Shown piece after piece: positions 50,387-58,496 of a stretch of 64,000 nt of DNA. Where the stretch lies: contig NZ_BNEA01000015.1 in assembly GCF_016860525.1 (NCBI RefSeq), positions 2,852,001 through 2,916,000 of the forward strand. Direction: 5' to 3'. The translations under genes and the position numbers were made by a program. The notes beneath the pieces were generated by a model that was not told where the DNA came from, searched no databases, and saw only the letters and a list, made by a program, of their open reading frames with translations. Within the stretch, counting starts at the first letter, position 1. Every line of letters starts with the position of its first letter. This DNA is from Streptomyces rubradiris. GTDB lineage: Bacteria > Actinomycetota > Actinomycetes > Streptomycetales > Streptomycetaceae.

Positions 50387-53362
50387 ATGACCCCCGCGCT
50401 CGCCTCGCACCGCGCACACAGAAGAGGCAGCACCCTGACTACGACGTTCCGAGACCTCGGGATTCTTCCCGAGACCGCCGAAGCCCTGGAAGCCGTCGGC
50501 ATCATCAACCCCTTCCCCATCCAGGAGATGACGCTCCCCGTAGCCCTGTCCGGCACGGACGTCATCGGCCAGGCCAAGACCGGCACCGGCAAGACGCTGG
50601 GCTTCGGCCTCCCGCTCCTCGAGCGCGTCACCGTCCCCGCCGACGTCGAGGCCGGACGCGCCACCCCCGAAGCCCTCACCGAAGCCCCGCAGGCCCTCGT
50701 CGTCGTGCCCACGCGCGAGCTGTGCACCCAGGTCACCAACGACCTGCTGACGGCGGGCAAGGTCCGTAACGTCCGGGTGGTCGCGATCTACGGCGGCCGG
50801 GCGTACGAACCGCAGGTGGAGGCCCTGAAGAAGGGCGTCGACGTGGTCGTCGGCACCCCGGGCCGGCTGCTGGACCTCGCGGGCCAGAAGAAGCTGGACC
50901 TGAAGCACGTCAAGTGCCTGGTCCTCGACGAGGCCGACGAGATGCTCGACCTGGGCTTCCTGCCCGACGTCGAGAAGATCATCGACATGCTGCCCGCGAA
51001 GCGCCAGACCATGCTGTTCTCGGCGACCATGCCGGGCGCGGTCATCGGCCTCGCGCGCCGTTACATGTCCCGGCCCACGCACATCCGCGCCACCGCGCCG
51101 GACGACGAGGGCGCCACGGTCGCGAACATCAAGCAGTTCGTCTACCGCGCGCACAACATGGACAAGCCGGAGATGGTCGCCCGCATCCTCCAGGCCGAGG
51201 GCCGCGGACTGGCGATGATCTTCTGCCGTACCAAGCGGACGGCCGCCGACATCGCCGAACAGCTCCAGCGGCGCGGGTTCGCCTCCGGCGCGGTCCACGG
51301 CGACCTCGGCCAGGGCGCCCGCGAGCAGGCGCTGCGCGCCTTCCGCAACGGCAAGGTCGACGTCCTCGTCTGCACCGACGTCGCCGCGCGCGGCATCGAC
51401 GTCGAGGGTGTCACCCACGTCATCAACTACCAGTCCCCCGAGGACGAGAAGACCTACCTGCACCGCGTCGGCCGTACGGGCCGGGCGGGCGCCAAGGGTA
51501 CGGCGATCACGTTCGTCGACTGGGACGACATCCCGCGCTGGCAGCTGATCAACAAGGCGCTGCAGCTGGACTTCAACGACCCGGTGGAGACGTACTCCAG
51601 CTCCCCGCACCTCTTCACCGACCTGGGCATCCCCGAGGGCACCAAGGGCATCCTGCCGCGCTCCGAGCGGACCCGTGCCGGTCTGGACGCGGAGGAGCTG
51701 GAGGACCTGGGCGAGACCGGCGGACGGGGTGCGCGCGGCCGTGGCCGCGGCGGCCGGGACGACCGTGCCCAGTCGGCCGAGCGCGAGCGTCCGGCCCGTA
51801 CGCCGCGCCGACGCCGCCGTACGCGCGGCGGAGCGCCGGTGGACGCGGCCCCCACCGCGTCGGCGCCGGCCGCCGAGACCGCCGGGACGGAGGAGGCCCC
51901 GGCCGCCACCCGTACCCCGCGCCGCCGTCGTCGCACGCGCGGCGGAGCGGCCACGCAGCCGGTGACGGCCGCGACGGCGACCACGACGGCCACCACGGCC
52001 GAGGAGACGCCCGCCGTCGAGCCGGTGGCTCCCGTGGAGGCTCCCGCCGCCGTGGAGGAGGCGCCGGAGAAGCCGCGCCGCCGCCGCACGCGCAAGTCGA
52101 CGGCGTCCGCACCGATGATGACGGAGGCCGCGGAGGCCACGGCACCGGTGGCCGAGCCCGTGATCGCGGCCGACCCGGTGGCGGAGCCCGTGACCGAGCC
52201 TGTGGTCGCGGCCACTCCGGTGACGGAGCCCGCGCCCGAGGCCGCGCCGGCGACGGAGACCAAGCCCCGCCGCCGCACGCGGAAGACGGCCGAGCCGGCC
52301 CCCGAGGTGGAGGCGGCCGTGGACACGGCCGAGGCCACGGAGGAGCCCAAGCCTCGTCGCCGCACCCGCAAGACCGCGGAGCCGGCCACGCCCGACGCCC
52401 CCGAGGCGGAGGCGGAGACCAAGCCGCGCCGCACCCGGAAGACGGCGGTCGCCGCGGAGGCCGCCGAGGCCGAAACCGAGGCCAAGCCGCGCCGCACCCG
52501 GAAGACCGCGGCTGCGGCCGAGGCTCCTGTGGACACCGCGGAAGGCACGGAAACGAAGCCGCGCCGGACCCGCAAGGCCGCGGTCGCCGCGGAGGCCCCC
52601 GAGGCCGAGGCGGAGACCAAGCCGCGCCGCACCCGGAAGACCGCGGCTGCGGCACCGGAAGCGGCCGAGGCCGAGGTCGAGGCGAAGCCGCGACGGACCC
52701 GCAAGACCGCCGCGACAGCTCCGGAGGCCGCCGAGGCGGAGGCCGAGGCCAAGCCGCGCCGCACCCGCAAGACCGCCGCTGCGGCACCGGAAACCGCCGA
52801 GGCGGAGGCCGAGGCCAAGCCCCGCCGCACCCGCAAGACGGCCGCCACCACGCCCGAGGCCGCCGAGGCCGAAGTCGGGGCCAAGCCCCGCCGCACCCGC
52901 AAGACCACGGCTGCTGCCGAGGCCCCTGCGGCCGAGGCGGAGACCAAGCCGCGCCGCACCCGCAAAACGGCCGCCACCACGCCCGAGGTCCCCGAGGCCG
53001 AGGTCGAGGCCAAGCCACGCCGCACCCGCAAGACCGCCGCTGCGGCACCGGAAACCGCCGAAACGGAGGCCGAGGCCAAGCCACGCCGCACCCGCAAGGC
53101 GGCCGCTGCCGCCGAAGCCGGTGACGGGGAAGCGGTAGCCGCTCCGAAGGCGCGGCGGGCCCGTAAGGCCACCGCCGCCGCGGAGGCCGCTCCGGAGATT
53201 CCGGCGCAGTCCACCGAGGAGCCGGAGGTCAAGCCGCGGCGCCGGACCCGCAAGGCGGCGGAGTCCGCCGCCGAAGCGGCCGGTGAGAGCGCGGGTACGA
53301 CGGCGCCCAAGCCGCGCCGGACCCGTAAGGCCACGGCCGCCGCGGAGGCGCCCGAGGCCTGA
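50387..53362 (+). CDS. DEAD-box ATP-dependent RNA helicase with KPRRTRK-repeat tail
   Basis: The protein of 975-991 aa has the complete helicase core in its first 400 residues: Q motif (FRDLGI then FPIQEMTLPVAL), AKTGTGKT (I), PTRELCTQV (Ia), VLDEADEMLDLGF (II), FSATMP (III), ATDVAARGID-type V (CTDVAARGIDVEGV) and HRVGRTGRAG (VI). The rest is an Ala/Glu-rich tail with about 17 basic KPRRTRK-like repeats, probably for RNA or ribosome contact. It unwinds structured RNA, as in cold adaptation or ribosome biogenesis. Start: ATG 50387 lacks a good ribosome site; CTG 50435, seven bases after GAAGAGG, fits the protein family's N-terminus (TTTFRDLGI) better. Confidence 0.93.
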   Translation: MTPALASHRAHRRGSTLTTTFRDLGILPETAEALEAVGIINPFPIQEMTLPVALSGTDVIGQAKTGTGKTLGFGLPLLERVTVPADVEAGRATPEALTEAPQALVVVPTRELCTQVTNDLLTAGKVRNVRVVAIYGGRAYEPQVEALKKGVDVVVGTPGRLLDLAGQKKLDLKHVKCLVLDEADEMLDLGFLPDVEKIIDMLPAKRQTMLFSATMPGAVIGLARRYMSRPTHIRATAPDDEGATVANIKQFVYRAHNMDKPEMVARILQAEGRGLAMIFCRTKRTAADIAEQLQRRGFASGAVHGDLGQGAREQALRAFRNGKVDVLVCTDVAARGIDVEGVTHVINYQSPEDEKTYLHRVGRTGRAGAKGTAITFVDWDDIPRWQLINKALQLDFNDPVETYSSSPHLFTDLGIPEGTKGILPRSERTRAGLDAEELEDLGETGGRGARGRGRGGRDDRAQSAERERPARTPRRRRRTRGGAPVDAAPTASAPAAETAGTEEAPAATRTPRRRRRTRGGAATQPVTAATATTTATTAEETPAVEPVAPVEAPAAVEEAPEKPRRRRTRKSTASAPMMTEAAEATAPVAEPVIAADPVAEPVTEPVVAATPVTEPAPEAAPATETKPRRRTRKTAEPAPEVEAAVDTAEATEEPKPRRRTRKTAEPATPDAPEAEAETKPRRTRKTAVAAEAAEAETEAKPRRTRKTAAAAEAPVDTAEGTETKPRRTRKAAVAAEAPEAEAETKPRRTRKTAAAAPEAAEAEVEAKPRRTRKTAATAPEAAEAEAEAKPRRTRKTAAAAPETAEAEAEAKPRRTRKTAATTPEAAEAEVGAKPRRTRKTTAAAEAPAAEAETKPRRTRKTAATTPEVPEAEVEAKPRRTRKTAAAAPETAETEAEAKPRRTRKAAAAAEAGDGEAVAAPKARRARKATAAAEAAPEIPAQSTEEPEVKPRRRTRKAAESAAEAAGESAGTTAPKPRRTRKATAAAEAPEA
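52066..53340 (+). repeat. about 17 KPRRTRK-type repeats in the helicase tail
   Basis: AAGCC(G/C)CGCCGCACCCG-like units of about 63-75 bp recur about 17 times, encoding E-A-x-KPRRTRKTAAAAPE-like steps. Nucleotide identity between neighbours is high, which favours recombination and assembly errors. Confidence 0.9.
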
Positions 53363-53405
53363 GCCGGCGCCGCACGCGCGGCGGCGGCAGGGCATCAGCT
53401 CCAAT

Positions 53406-53443
53406 CCGATGGCCGGGTCCACGACAGTGGACCCGGCCATCGG
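53406..53443 (+). terminator. 17-bp hairpin after the RNA helicase gene
   Basis: 53406-53422 (CCGATGGCCGGGTCCAC) pairs with 53427-53443, loop GACA. Strong stem 44 nt past the stop. Confidence 0.88.
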
Positions 53444-53460
53444 CGTCTGGGCCCGAACCC

Positions 53461-53670
53461 GGCGCCCGCACCCACGCCCCCTCCTCCACGCAGAACCCGG
53501 CGCCCGGGCCTCGGCCTGGCGGGCCCGCACCCACGCGCTCCCTTCCGGCCCCCTGGCGGCCCGAACCCACACGCCCCCTTCCGCCGGTGCCGGAAGTCGC
53601 CCCCTTCTTCCGGAAGAGCTCAACGTCCGGCCCCCGCCCTGGCGGCCCGCACCCACGCGCTCCCTCCCTC
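53461..53670. repeat. intergenic degenerate direct repeats (about 25-bp unit, four copies)
   Basis: Copies of GGCGGCCCGCACCCACGC-type sequence start near 53461, 53518, 53555 and 53641, each followed by a pyrimidine-rich CTCCCTTCC-like stretch. The gap 53363-53695 holds, besides the terminator, only this repeat and a TAGCCT -10 box for the next gene. Confidence 0.6.
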
Positions 53671-53695
53671 ACCCCCTCCCGATAGCCTCTCCCCC

Positions 53696-54589
53696 ATGAG
53701 CAGGCCCGCCACCTTCGTCCCGCCCCCCGGTGCCCGCGCCTACCCCCTTCGGACGGCGCGCGGGGAGTTCGCCGTGGTCGACGCTCCGGTGGCCGCCGGT
53801 GTCGAGCCCAGGGGGGTGGCGCTGCTGCTGCCGGGGTTCACCGGGAGCAAGGAGGACTTCAATCCGCTGCACGTGCCGCTGGCCGAGCGCGGCTACCGGA
53901 CCGTCGCCGTCGACGGCCGGGGCCAGTTCGAGTCGGACGGCCCGGTGACGGACGAGTCGGCCTACGCGCAGGAGGAGCTGGCGCGGGACGTCCTCGCGCA
54001 GGCGGAGGCGATCGGCGGCCCGGTGCATCTGCTGGGCCACTCCCTGGGCGGCCAGATCGCGCGCGCGGCCGTGCTGCTCGACCACTCGCCCTTTTCGTCG
54101 CTCACCCTGATGGCCTCGGGCCCGGCGCAGATCTCGGCGCCCCAGCAGGAGCGCGTGAAGCTGCTCCGGGACGCGCTGGCGGTGCTCGGCATGGCCGAGG
54201 TGTGGGAGGCGCTCCAGGCGATGGAGCCGCCGGAGGAGACGGAGGCGCCGGCGCTCGATGCCGGGCTGGACGACCGGGCCGACCTGCGGCGCCGCTGGCT
54301 GGGCACCAAGCCCGCCCAACTGCTGGCCACCGGGCGCCAGTTGTGCACGGAGCCGGACCGGGTCGCCGAGCTGGCGGCCGTGCCGCTGCCGTTCCACGTG
54401 CTGTCGGGCGCGCGGGACGACACCTGGCCGCTGCCGCTCCTGGACGACATGGCCGTGCGGCTGAGGGCCCGGCGCACGGTCGTGGAGGGTGCCGAGCACT
54501 CCCCGAACACCGACCGGCCCCTGGAGACGGCCCGGGCGCTCGCCGGCTTCTGGGACGACACCGCGGACGCCCGCCGGAACCGGGCCTAG
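53696..54589 (+). CDS. alpha/beta hydrolase
   Basis: The 297-aa protein has LLLPGFTGSKEDF (oxyanion), GHSLGGQIAR with the nucleophile Ser about 118, DDTWPLPLLD (acid) and EGAEHSPNTDRP (His). No export signal. Substrate unknown. TAGCCT at 53683-53688 lies 7 nt before ATG 53696, which suggests a leaderless transcript. Ends shortly before the convergent NYN-domain gene. Confidence 0.86.
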   Translation: MSRPATFVPPPGARAYPLRTARGEFAVVDAPVAAGVEPRGVALLLPGFTGSKEDFNPLHVPLAERGYRTVAVDGRGQFESDGPVTDESAYAQEELARDVLAQAEAIGGPVHLLGHSLGGQIARAAVLLDHSPFSSLTLMASGPAQISAPQQERVKLLRDALAVLGMAEVWEALQAMEPPEETEAPALDAGLDDRADLRRRWLGTKPAQLLATGRQLCTEPDRVAELAAVPLPFHVLSGARDDTWPLPLLDDMAVRLRARRTVVEGAEHSPNTDRPLETARALAGFWDDTADARRNRA

Positions 54590-54607
54590 TACTCGCGCGG
54601 TACCGGC

Positions 54608-55507
54608 CTAGTACTGGGTCCGCAGGTGTTCCCAGAACCCGTCCCTGAGCGCGCGGCGCAGCTCCGCCTGGCCGCGCAGGGAGTACTGGAGCAGTTCCTC
54701 GGCCTCGACCAGCAGGTCCTGGTCGACCGAACCGGGCAGGTAGGGGTGGCCGGGGAACAGCTCCACGAGGGCTTCGCGGCCCCGGGAGGCGAGCCATTTG
54801 GCCGCGATCTGGGCGCCGACGAAGCGGACGTCCTCGCGGGTGGGGCGGGCGGTGCCGGTGGCGTCGTACGCGGCGGCCGTGCGCCGGGAGACGTACGGCT
54901 TGAAGAAGTCCAGGTCGAAGGTGCGCTGGCTGTCGACCTCCCAGAGCAGCGGTTCGGCCTGGTTGCGGCCCTCGGGTGCCTCGATGCCCCAGAGGTGGAC
55001 GCGGGCGCCGTAGCCCTGGGCCGCCTCGACCGCCGAGACCAGGTCCTCGTCGCCGCCCAGGAGGGCCGCGTCGCTGATCGCGCGGTGCCTGGCCAGTGAC
55101 TCCAGGTCCGTGCGGATCAGTGAGTCGACGCCCTTTTGCTGGTTGTTGGCGTTGAGGTTGCCGAGGCGGACCTTGACGTCGGGCAGTTCGGCGATGAGCT
55201 GCTGTTCGGCGGTGTGTATACGGCGCCTGGCGCCGTCGTACCAGTAGACGCGCAGCAGCCGGCTGTCCGCGAAGATCACGCGGGCGCGGTCGATCAGCGC
55301 CTCGATCAGGCCCTCGGCGTCCAGGTCGAAGGAGCGGCGGTCCTCGGTTCCGGCGGCCAGCCGGCCGACGGCGGCGTACAGATAGCCGGCGTCGACGAAG
55401 ATCGCGTGGGTCGAGGGCGTCTTCGCCACCTCGGCGAGCATGCGCTCCAGCAGCTCGTTCGTGCGGTCGATGCGGGCCTCGAGAGCGGCGGCCAGGTCGT
55501 CGTTCAT
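54608..55507 (-). CDS. NYN-domain (PIN-like) putative ribonuclease
   Basis: The 299-aa protein has an N-terminal coiled region (EARIDRTNELLERML) and then a NYN/LabA-like nuclease fold with the acidic residues in IFVDAGYLY, VYWYDGARR, DAALLGGDEDLVSAVE and ARVHLWGIE. Such proteins bind a metal and cut RNA. The start is uncertain: ATG 55507 fits family usage; in-frame ATGs at 55516 and 55531 exist. No strong ribosome site. Confidence 0.8.
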   Translation of the reverse strand: MNDDLAAALEARIDRTNELLERMLAEVAKTPSTHAIFVDAGYLYAAVGRLAAGTEDRRSFDLDAEGLIEALIDRARVIFADSRLLRVYWYDGARRRIHTAEQQLIAELPDVKVRLGNLNANNQQKGVDSLIRTDLESLARHRAISDAALLGGDEDLVSAVEAAQGYGARVHLWGIEAPEGRNQAEPLLWEVDSQRTFDLDFFKPYVSRRTAAAYDATGTARPTREDVRFVGAQIAAKWLASRGREALVELFPGHPYLPGSVDQDLLVEAEELLQYSLRGQAELRRALRDGFWEHLRTQY

Positions 55508-55724
55508 TGCCTTCATTGTCCCGGTGGTCACAGTGCGAACACAACCGGTCCCGGTCGGTCCCTTCCGCTCCGCTTACCGGTCGGTTATTAGCCGTTCGAA
55601 AAATTTCCTTAGCGTAGGGAATGTTCGTAACAAAGGGAAGGTTGACTAGGTACGACACCGGAAGCACCGGCAGTCACACCAGTAGTTCTCCGCAGGAGGA
55701 TGACCAGACGAAGGGAGAAGCCCC

Positions 55725-55877
55725 ATGCGCTTCGAAATCATGCGACTCGACGAGGTCGACGGCACCGCCGTGGACAGCACCGTCGTGGACGCCGCCTCCG
55801 TCAACCGGATCGTTCAGCAGGCCGCCGCCGTCGGGCAGCGCCTGTGGATCCGCCCGGCCGAGACCCAGGCCTCGTAG
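55725..55877 (+). CDS. small conserved protein (50 aa), unknown
   Basis: The product starts MRFEIMRLDEVDGTAVDST and ends RLWIRPAETQAS. GAAGGGAG lies about 7 nt before ATG 55725, a strong signal, and the upstream 200 bp are AT-rich with promoter-like TTCGAAAAATTTCC and TTCGTAACAAAG. No family is recognised; the type resembles small, conserved, strongly expressed Streptomyces proteins. Confidence 0.6.
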   Translation: MRFEIMRLDEVDGTAVDSTVVDAASVNRIVQQAAAVGQRLWIRPAETQAS

Positions 55878-55932
55878 CCCGCGCGCGGGCGTTCGCCACT
55901 CAAGCTTTCCGGGGGAGCCGAGCCGACGAGGG

Positions 55933-56538
55933 TCAGCTCCCCCGGATCACCTGAGTGACACCGTTGATGATCTGCTGGACGGCGATCGCGGAGAGCATCA
56001 TGCCCGCGAGCCGCGTCACCAGCACGACGCCGCCGTCCTTGATGACCCGGATGATCAGCAGCGAGTAGCGCATCACGAGCCACAGCACGACATGGATCGC
56101 GAGGATCGCGGACCACACCGAGATCTGCGTGGTCACGCTGTGGGCCTTCTGCACGGCCAGGATCACGGACACGATCGCGCCGGGCCCGGCCAGCAGCGGC
56201 ATGCCCAGCGGCACGAGGGCCACGTTGACGTCCTTGGTCTGCTTCGGCTCGTCGGTCTTGCCGGTGAGCAGGTCCAGTGCGATCAGCAGGAGCAGCAGTC
56301 CGCCCGCGATCATCAGCGCGGGCACGGAGACGTGCAGGTAGTTGAGGATCTGGTGGCCCAGGACGCCGAAGACGGCGATGACCCCGCCCGCCACGCAGAC
56401 GGCCTGGAAGGCCATCCGCTTCTGCACCTTGGCCGGCCGTCCGGCGGTCAGGGCGAGGAAGATCGGGGTGATCCCAGGGGGATCCATGATGACAAAAAGG
56501 GTCAGGAACAGGGAGCCGAAGACGGCGATGTCGAACAT
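55933..56538 (-). CDS. MarC family integral membrane protein
   Basis: The 201-aa protein has six hydrophobic segments and the MarC pattern: FVIMDPPGITPIFLALT near residues 16-32, GGLLLLLIALDLL, LVPLGMPLLAGPGAI and VTRLAGMMLSAIAVQ. MarC/UPF0056 proteins were linked to multiple antibiotic resistance in name only; function is unknown, with metabolite export proposed. No good Shine-Dalgarno is seen before ATG 56538. Confidence 0.9.
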   Translation of the reverse strand: MFDIAVFGSLFLTLFVIMDPPGITPIFLALTAGRPAKVQKRMAFQAVCVAGGVIAVFGVLGHQILNYLHVSVPALMIAGGLLLLLIALDLLTGKTDEPKQTKDVNVALVPLGMPLLAGPGAIVSVILAVQKAHSVTTQISVWSAILAIHVVLWLVMRYSLLIIRVIKDGGVVLVTRLAGMMLSAIAVQQIINGVTQVIRGS

Positions 56539-56611
56539 GGGGGAAGTGCAGGCCTTGCGCGAAGAGGAAGTACGGGCGTGAAGGGGTACGGCGGACCGGC
56601 CCCGGAGGGCC

Positions 56612-57469
56612 TCAGGCTCCGCCGGTGCCCGGCACCGGGAACGCGCCCGTCGCCCGACGGGTGATCTCCCCGTACACCTCGGGGTCGGTCGTGTACGCGC
56701 CCAGCGCCACGGTCTTGCGGCTGCCGTGGTAGTCCGAGGAGCCCGTGACCAGCAGGCCCAGCTCCTTCGCCAGCCCGCGCAGCCGGGCCCGGGCGTCGAG
56801 GTCGTGGTCCATGTGGTCGACCTCGATGCCGTCCAGACCGGCCTCCGCCAGCTGGGCGATCCGGGAGTCCGGCACGGTGCGGCCCCGCTTGGCCGCGGCC
56901 GGGTGGGCGAACACACAGACCCCGCCCGCGGCCTTGACCAGCCGGATCGCCTCGAAGGGGTCGGTCTCGTGCTTCTCCACGAAGGCCCGCCCGCCGTCGG
57001 CCAGCCACTCCTCGGTGAACGCGTCGCTCACCGTCGGCACGACCCCCAGTTCCACCAGCGCGCTCGCGATGTGCGGGCGCCCGACGGAGCCGCCGGCGGC
57101 GATCCGCTCGACCTGCTCCCAGGTGATCGGCACGCCCAGCGTGTTGAGCTTGGCGATCATGCCCTTGGCCCGCGGCACCCGGTCGTCCCGGACCAGCTCC
57201 CGCTCGGCGAGCAGGGCGGGTTCCTGGGGGTCGAAGAGGTAGGCCAGCAGGTGCATCGAGATGCCGTCGATCCGGCAGGACAGCTCGGCGCCGGTGACCA
57301 GGGTCAGCCCCTCGGGCAGCGCGGCGACGGCCTCGCCGTGGCCCCGGGTGGTGTCGTGATCGGTCAGCGCGACGACGTCCAGTCCGGCCGCGGCGGCGTT
57401 GCGCACCAGCTCGGCCGGGGTGTCCGTACCGTCGGACGCCGTGGAGTGGCAGTGCAGATCGATGCGCAC
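56612..57469 (-). CDS. PHP-domain phosphoesterase
   Basis: The 285-aa protein begins (M)RIDLHCHSTASDGTD, the PHP metal motif HxH, and has later ligands in ALTDHDTTRG, TGAELSC, FAHPA and GSSDYHG. It is like RNase AM/YciV and 3',5'-nucleoside bisphosphatase proteins, which degrade RNA ends or pAp. GTG 57469 has GGAG 6 nt upstream. It lies 73 nt upstream of marC on the same strand and may be co-transcribed. Confidence 0.9.
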   Translation of the reverse strand: MRIDLHCHSTASDGTDTPAELVRNAAAAGLDVVALTDHDTTRGHGEAVAALPEGLTLVTGAELSCRIDGISMHLLAYLFDPQEPALLAERELVRDDRVPRAKGMIAKLNTLGVPITWEQVERIAAGGSVGRPHIASALVELGVVPTVSDAFTEEWLADGGRAFVEKHETDPFEAIRLVKAAGGVCVFAHPAAAKRGRTVPDSRIAQLAEAGLDGIEVDHMDHDLDARARLRGLAKELGLLVTGSSDYHGSRKTVALGAYTTDPEVYGEITRRATGAFPVPGTGGA

Positions 57470-57685
57470 GACGACTCCAGACAGGCGGGCGGAAGGGACA
57501 CGGACACCTAAGGATAGCGGTGTTTTCCACCCCGACCGTCATACCCGCAACCCCTCAGCGCCCCCTACGGCAGCCAACCCCAGGGGGGCGGGGCCGTCCC
57601 GAATATGCGGCTCCACCGCGCGGGCGCGACCAGCCACAACGAACCCGCACCCGCCAACGCTCAGAACCCGGCACCCCAGCAGGCG

Positions 57686-58327
57686 CTACGGCCGGAGCAG
57701 GCGCGGCGACAGCGCCCCGCACGGCACCAGGTCTATCTCCGCCCCCGCGTCCCGCAGATCCGTCAGCACCAGCTCGTCGTACATCAGCAGCCCGGACTGC
57801 TCGGGCCAGATCACCGCCCACAGCCACATGCCGAGCGCTTCCCCGGCGAAGACGGCACGGTCGTCGGGGGTGCGGTAGACGTGCCAGAGCGGGGTCGGGC
57901 GGCCGGCGGCCAGCACCTTGGTCTGCGGCGGCTTCTCCACGTTCATGTACGAACCCGGGTCCGGACCGTCGATGCCGGCGTAGCGCGCGCCGAGGCCGAC
58001 GCCCAGTTCCTCGGCGATCAGGATCAGCTCACCGGGTCCGCCGAGCGGTCCGGGGCCCGAGCAGGCCACCGCGGTCGCACGGCCGCCACTGCGGTCGTCA
58101 CCGGCGTACGCCACGCCGGTGAACAGCCAGCCGACCGGCAGCGGCCACGGCATCCACACCGGTACCTGTGTGCGGTGCACGACGACATTGAGTGCCTCGA
58201 CGCTGGGCGGGATCACGGGCTGCAGCGGATACACCGTGCCGTGCACATCGCACTGCCACGCATCGGCGAAGAGTCCGGGAGCCCTGACCCGGCCACCGCA
58301 TCTCGGGCAACTGGGTTCGCCCCTCAT
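57686..58327 (-). CDS. DUF6758-type zinc-ribbon protein
   Basis: The 213-aa protein starts MRGEPSCPRCGGRVRAPG with a CxxC zinc half-site and a later C-x-V-H pair (WQCDVHG). The rest is a compact alpha/beta domain with LPVGWLFTGVAYAGDD and GEALGMWLWAVIWPEQ. Conserved in Streptomyces without known function. The 175 bp after its stop show no gene. Confidence 0.7.
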   Translation of the reverse strand: MRGEPSCPRCGGRVRAPGLFADAWQCDVHGTVYPLQPVIPPSVEALNVVVHRTQVPVWMPWPLPVGWLFTGVAYAGDDRSGGRATAVACSGPGPLGGPGELILIAEELGVGLGARYAGIDGPDPGSYMNVEKPPQTKVLAAGRPTPLWHVYRTPDDRAVFAGEALGMWLWAVIWPEQSGLLMYDELVLTDLRDAGAEIDLVPCGALSPRLLRP

Positions 58328-58420
58328 AGGGCTCCACGGTCCTACCCCCGACCGCCCACGTCAAGGATGATCACCCGTCCGGACGGAAGAGCCGACCATA
58401 CGCCCGACCAGGCAAAGTAG

Positions 58421-58457
58421 ATGCATCTTGCATTAATTAGGTGCGCTAACTTACTAT
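58421..58457 (+). promoter_or_regulatory. MFS gene promoter overlapped by two palindromes
   Basis: TTGCAT (58428-58433) and TACTAT (58452-58457) are spaced by 18 bp as -35 and -10. ATGCA-TCT-TGCAT (58421-58433) covers the -35 and TTAG-GTGCG-CTAA (58437-58449) fills the spacer. The AT-rich stretch stands out. A repressor could block the promoter; none is encoded nearby. Confidence 0.55.
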
Positions 58458-58496
58458 GTGTATAACCCAACTACCTAGTGAGGACGGGAGAAGCAC

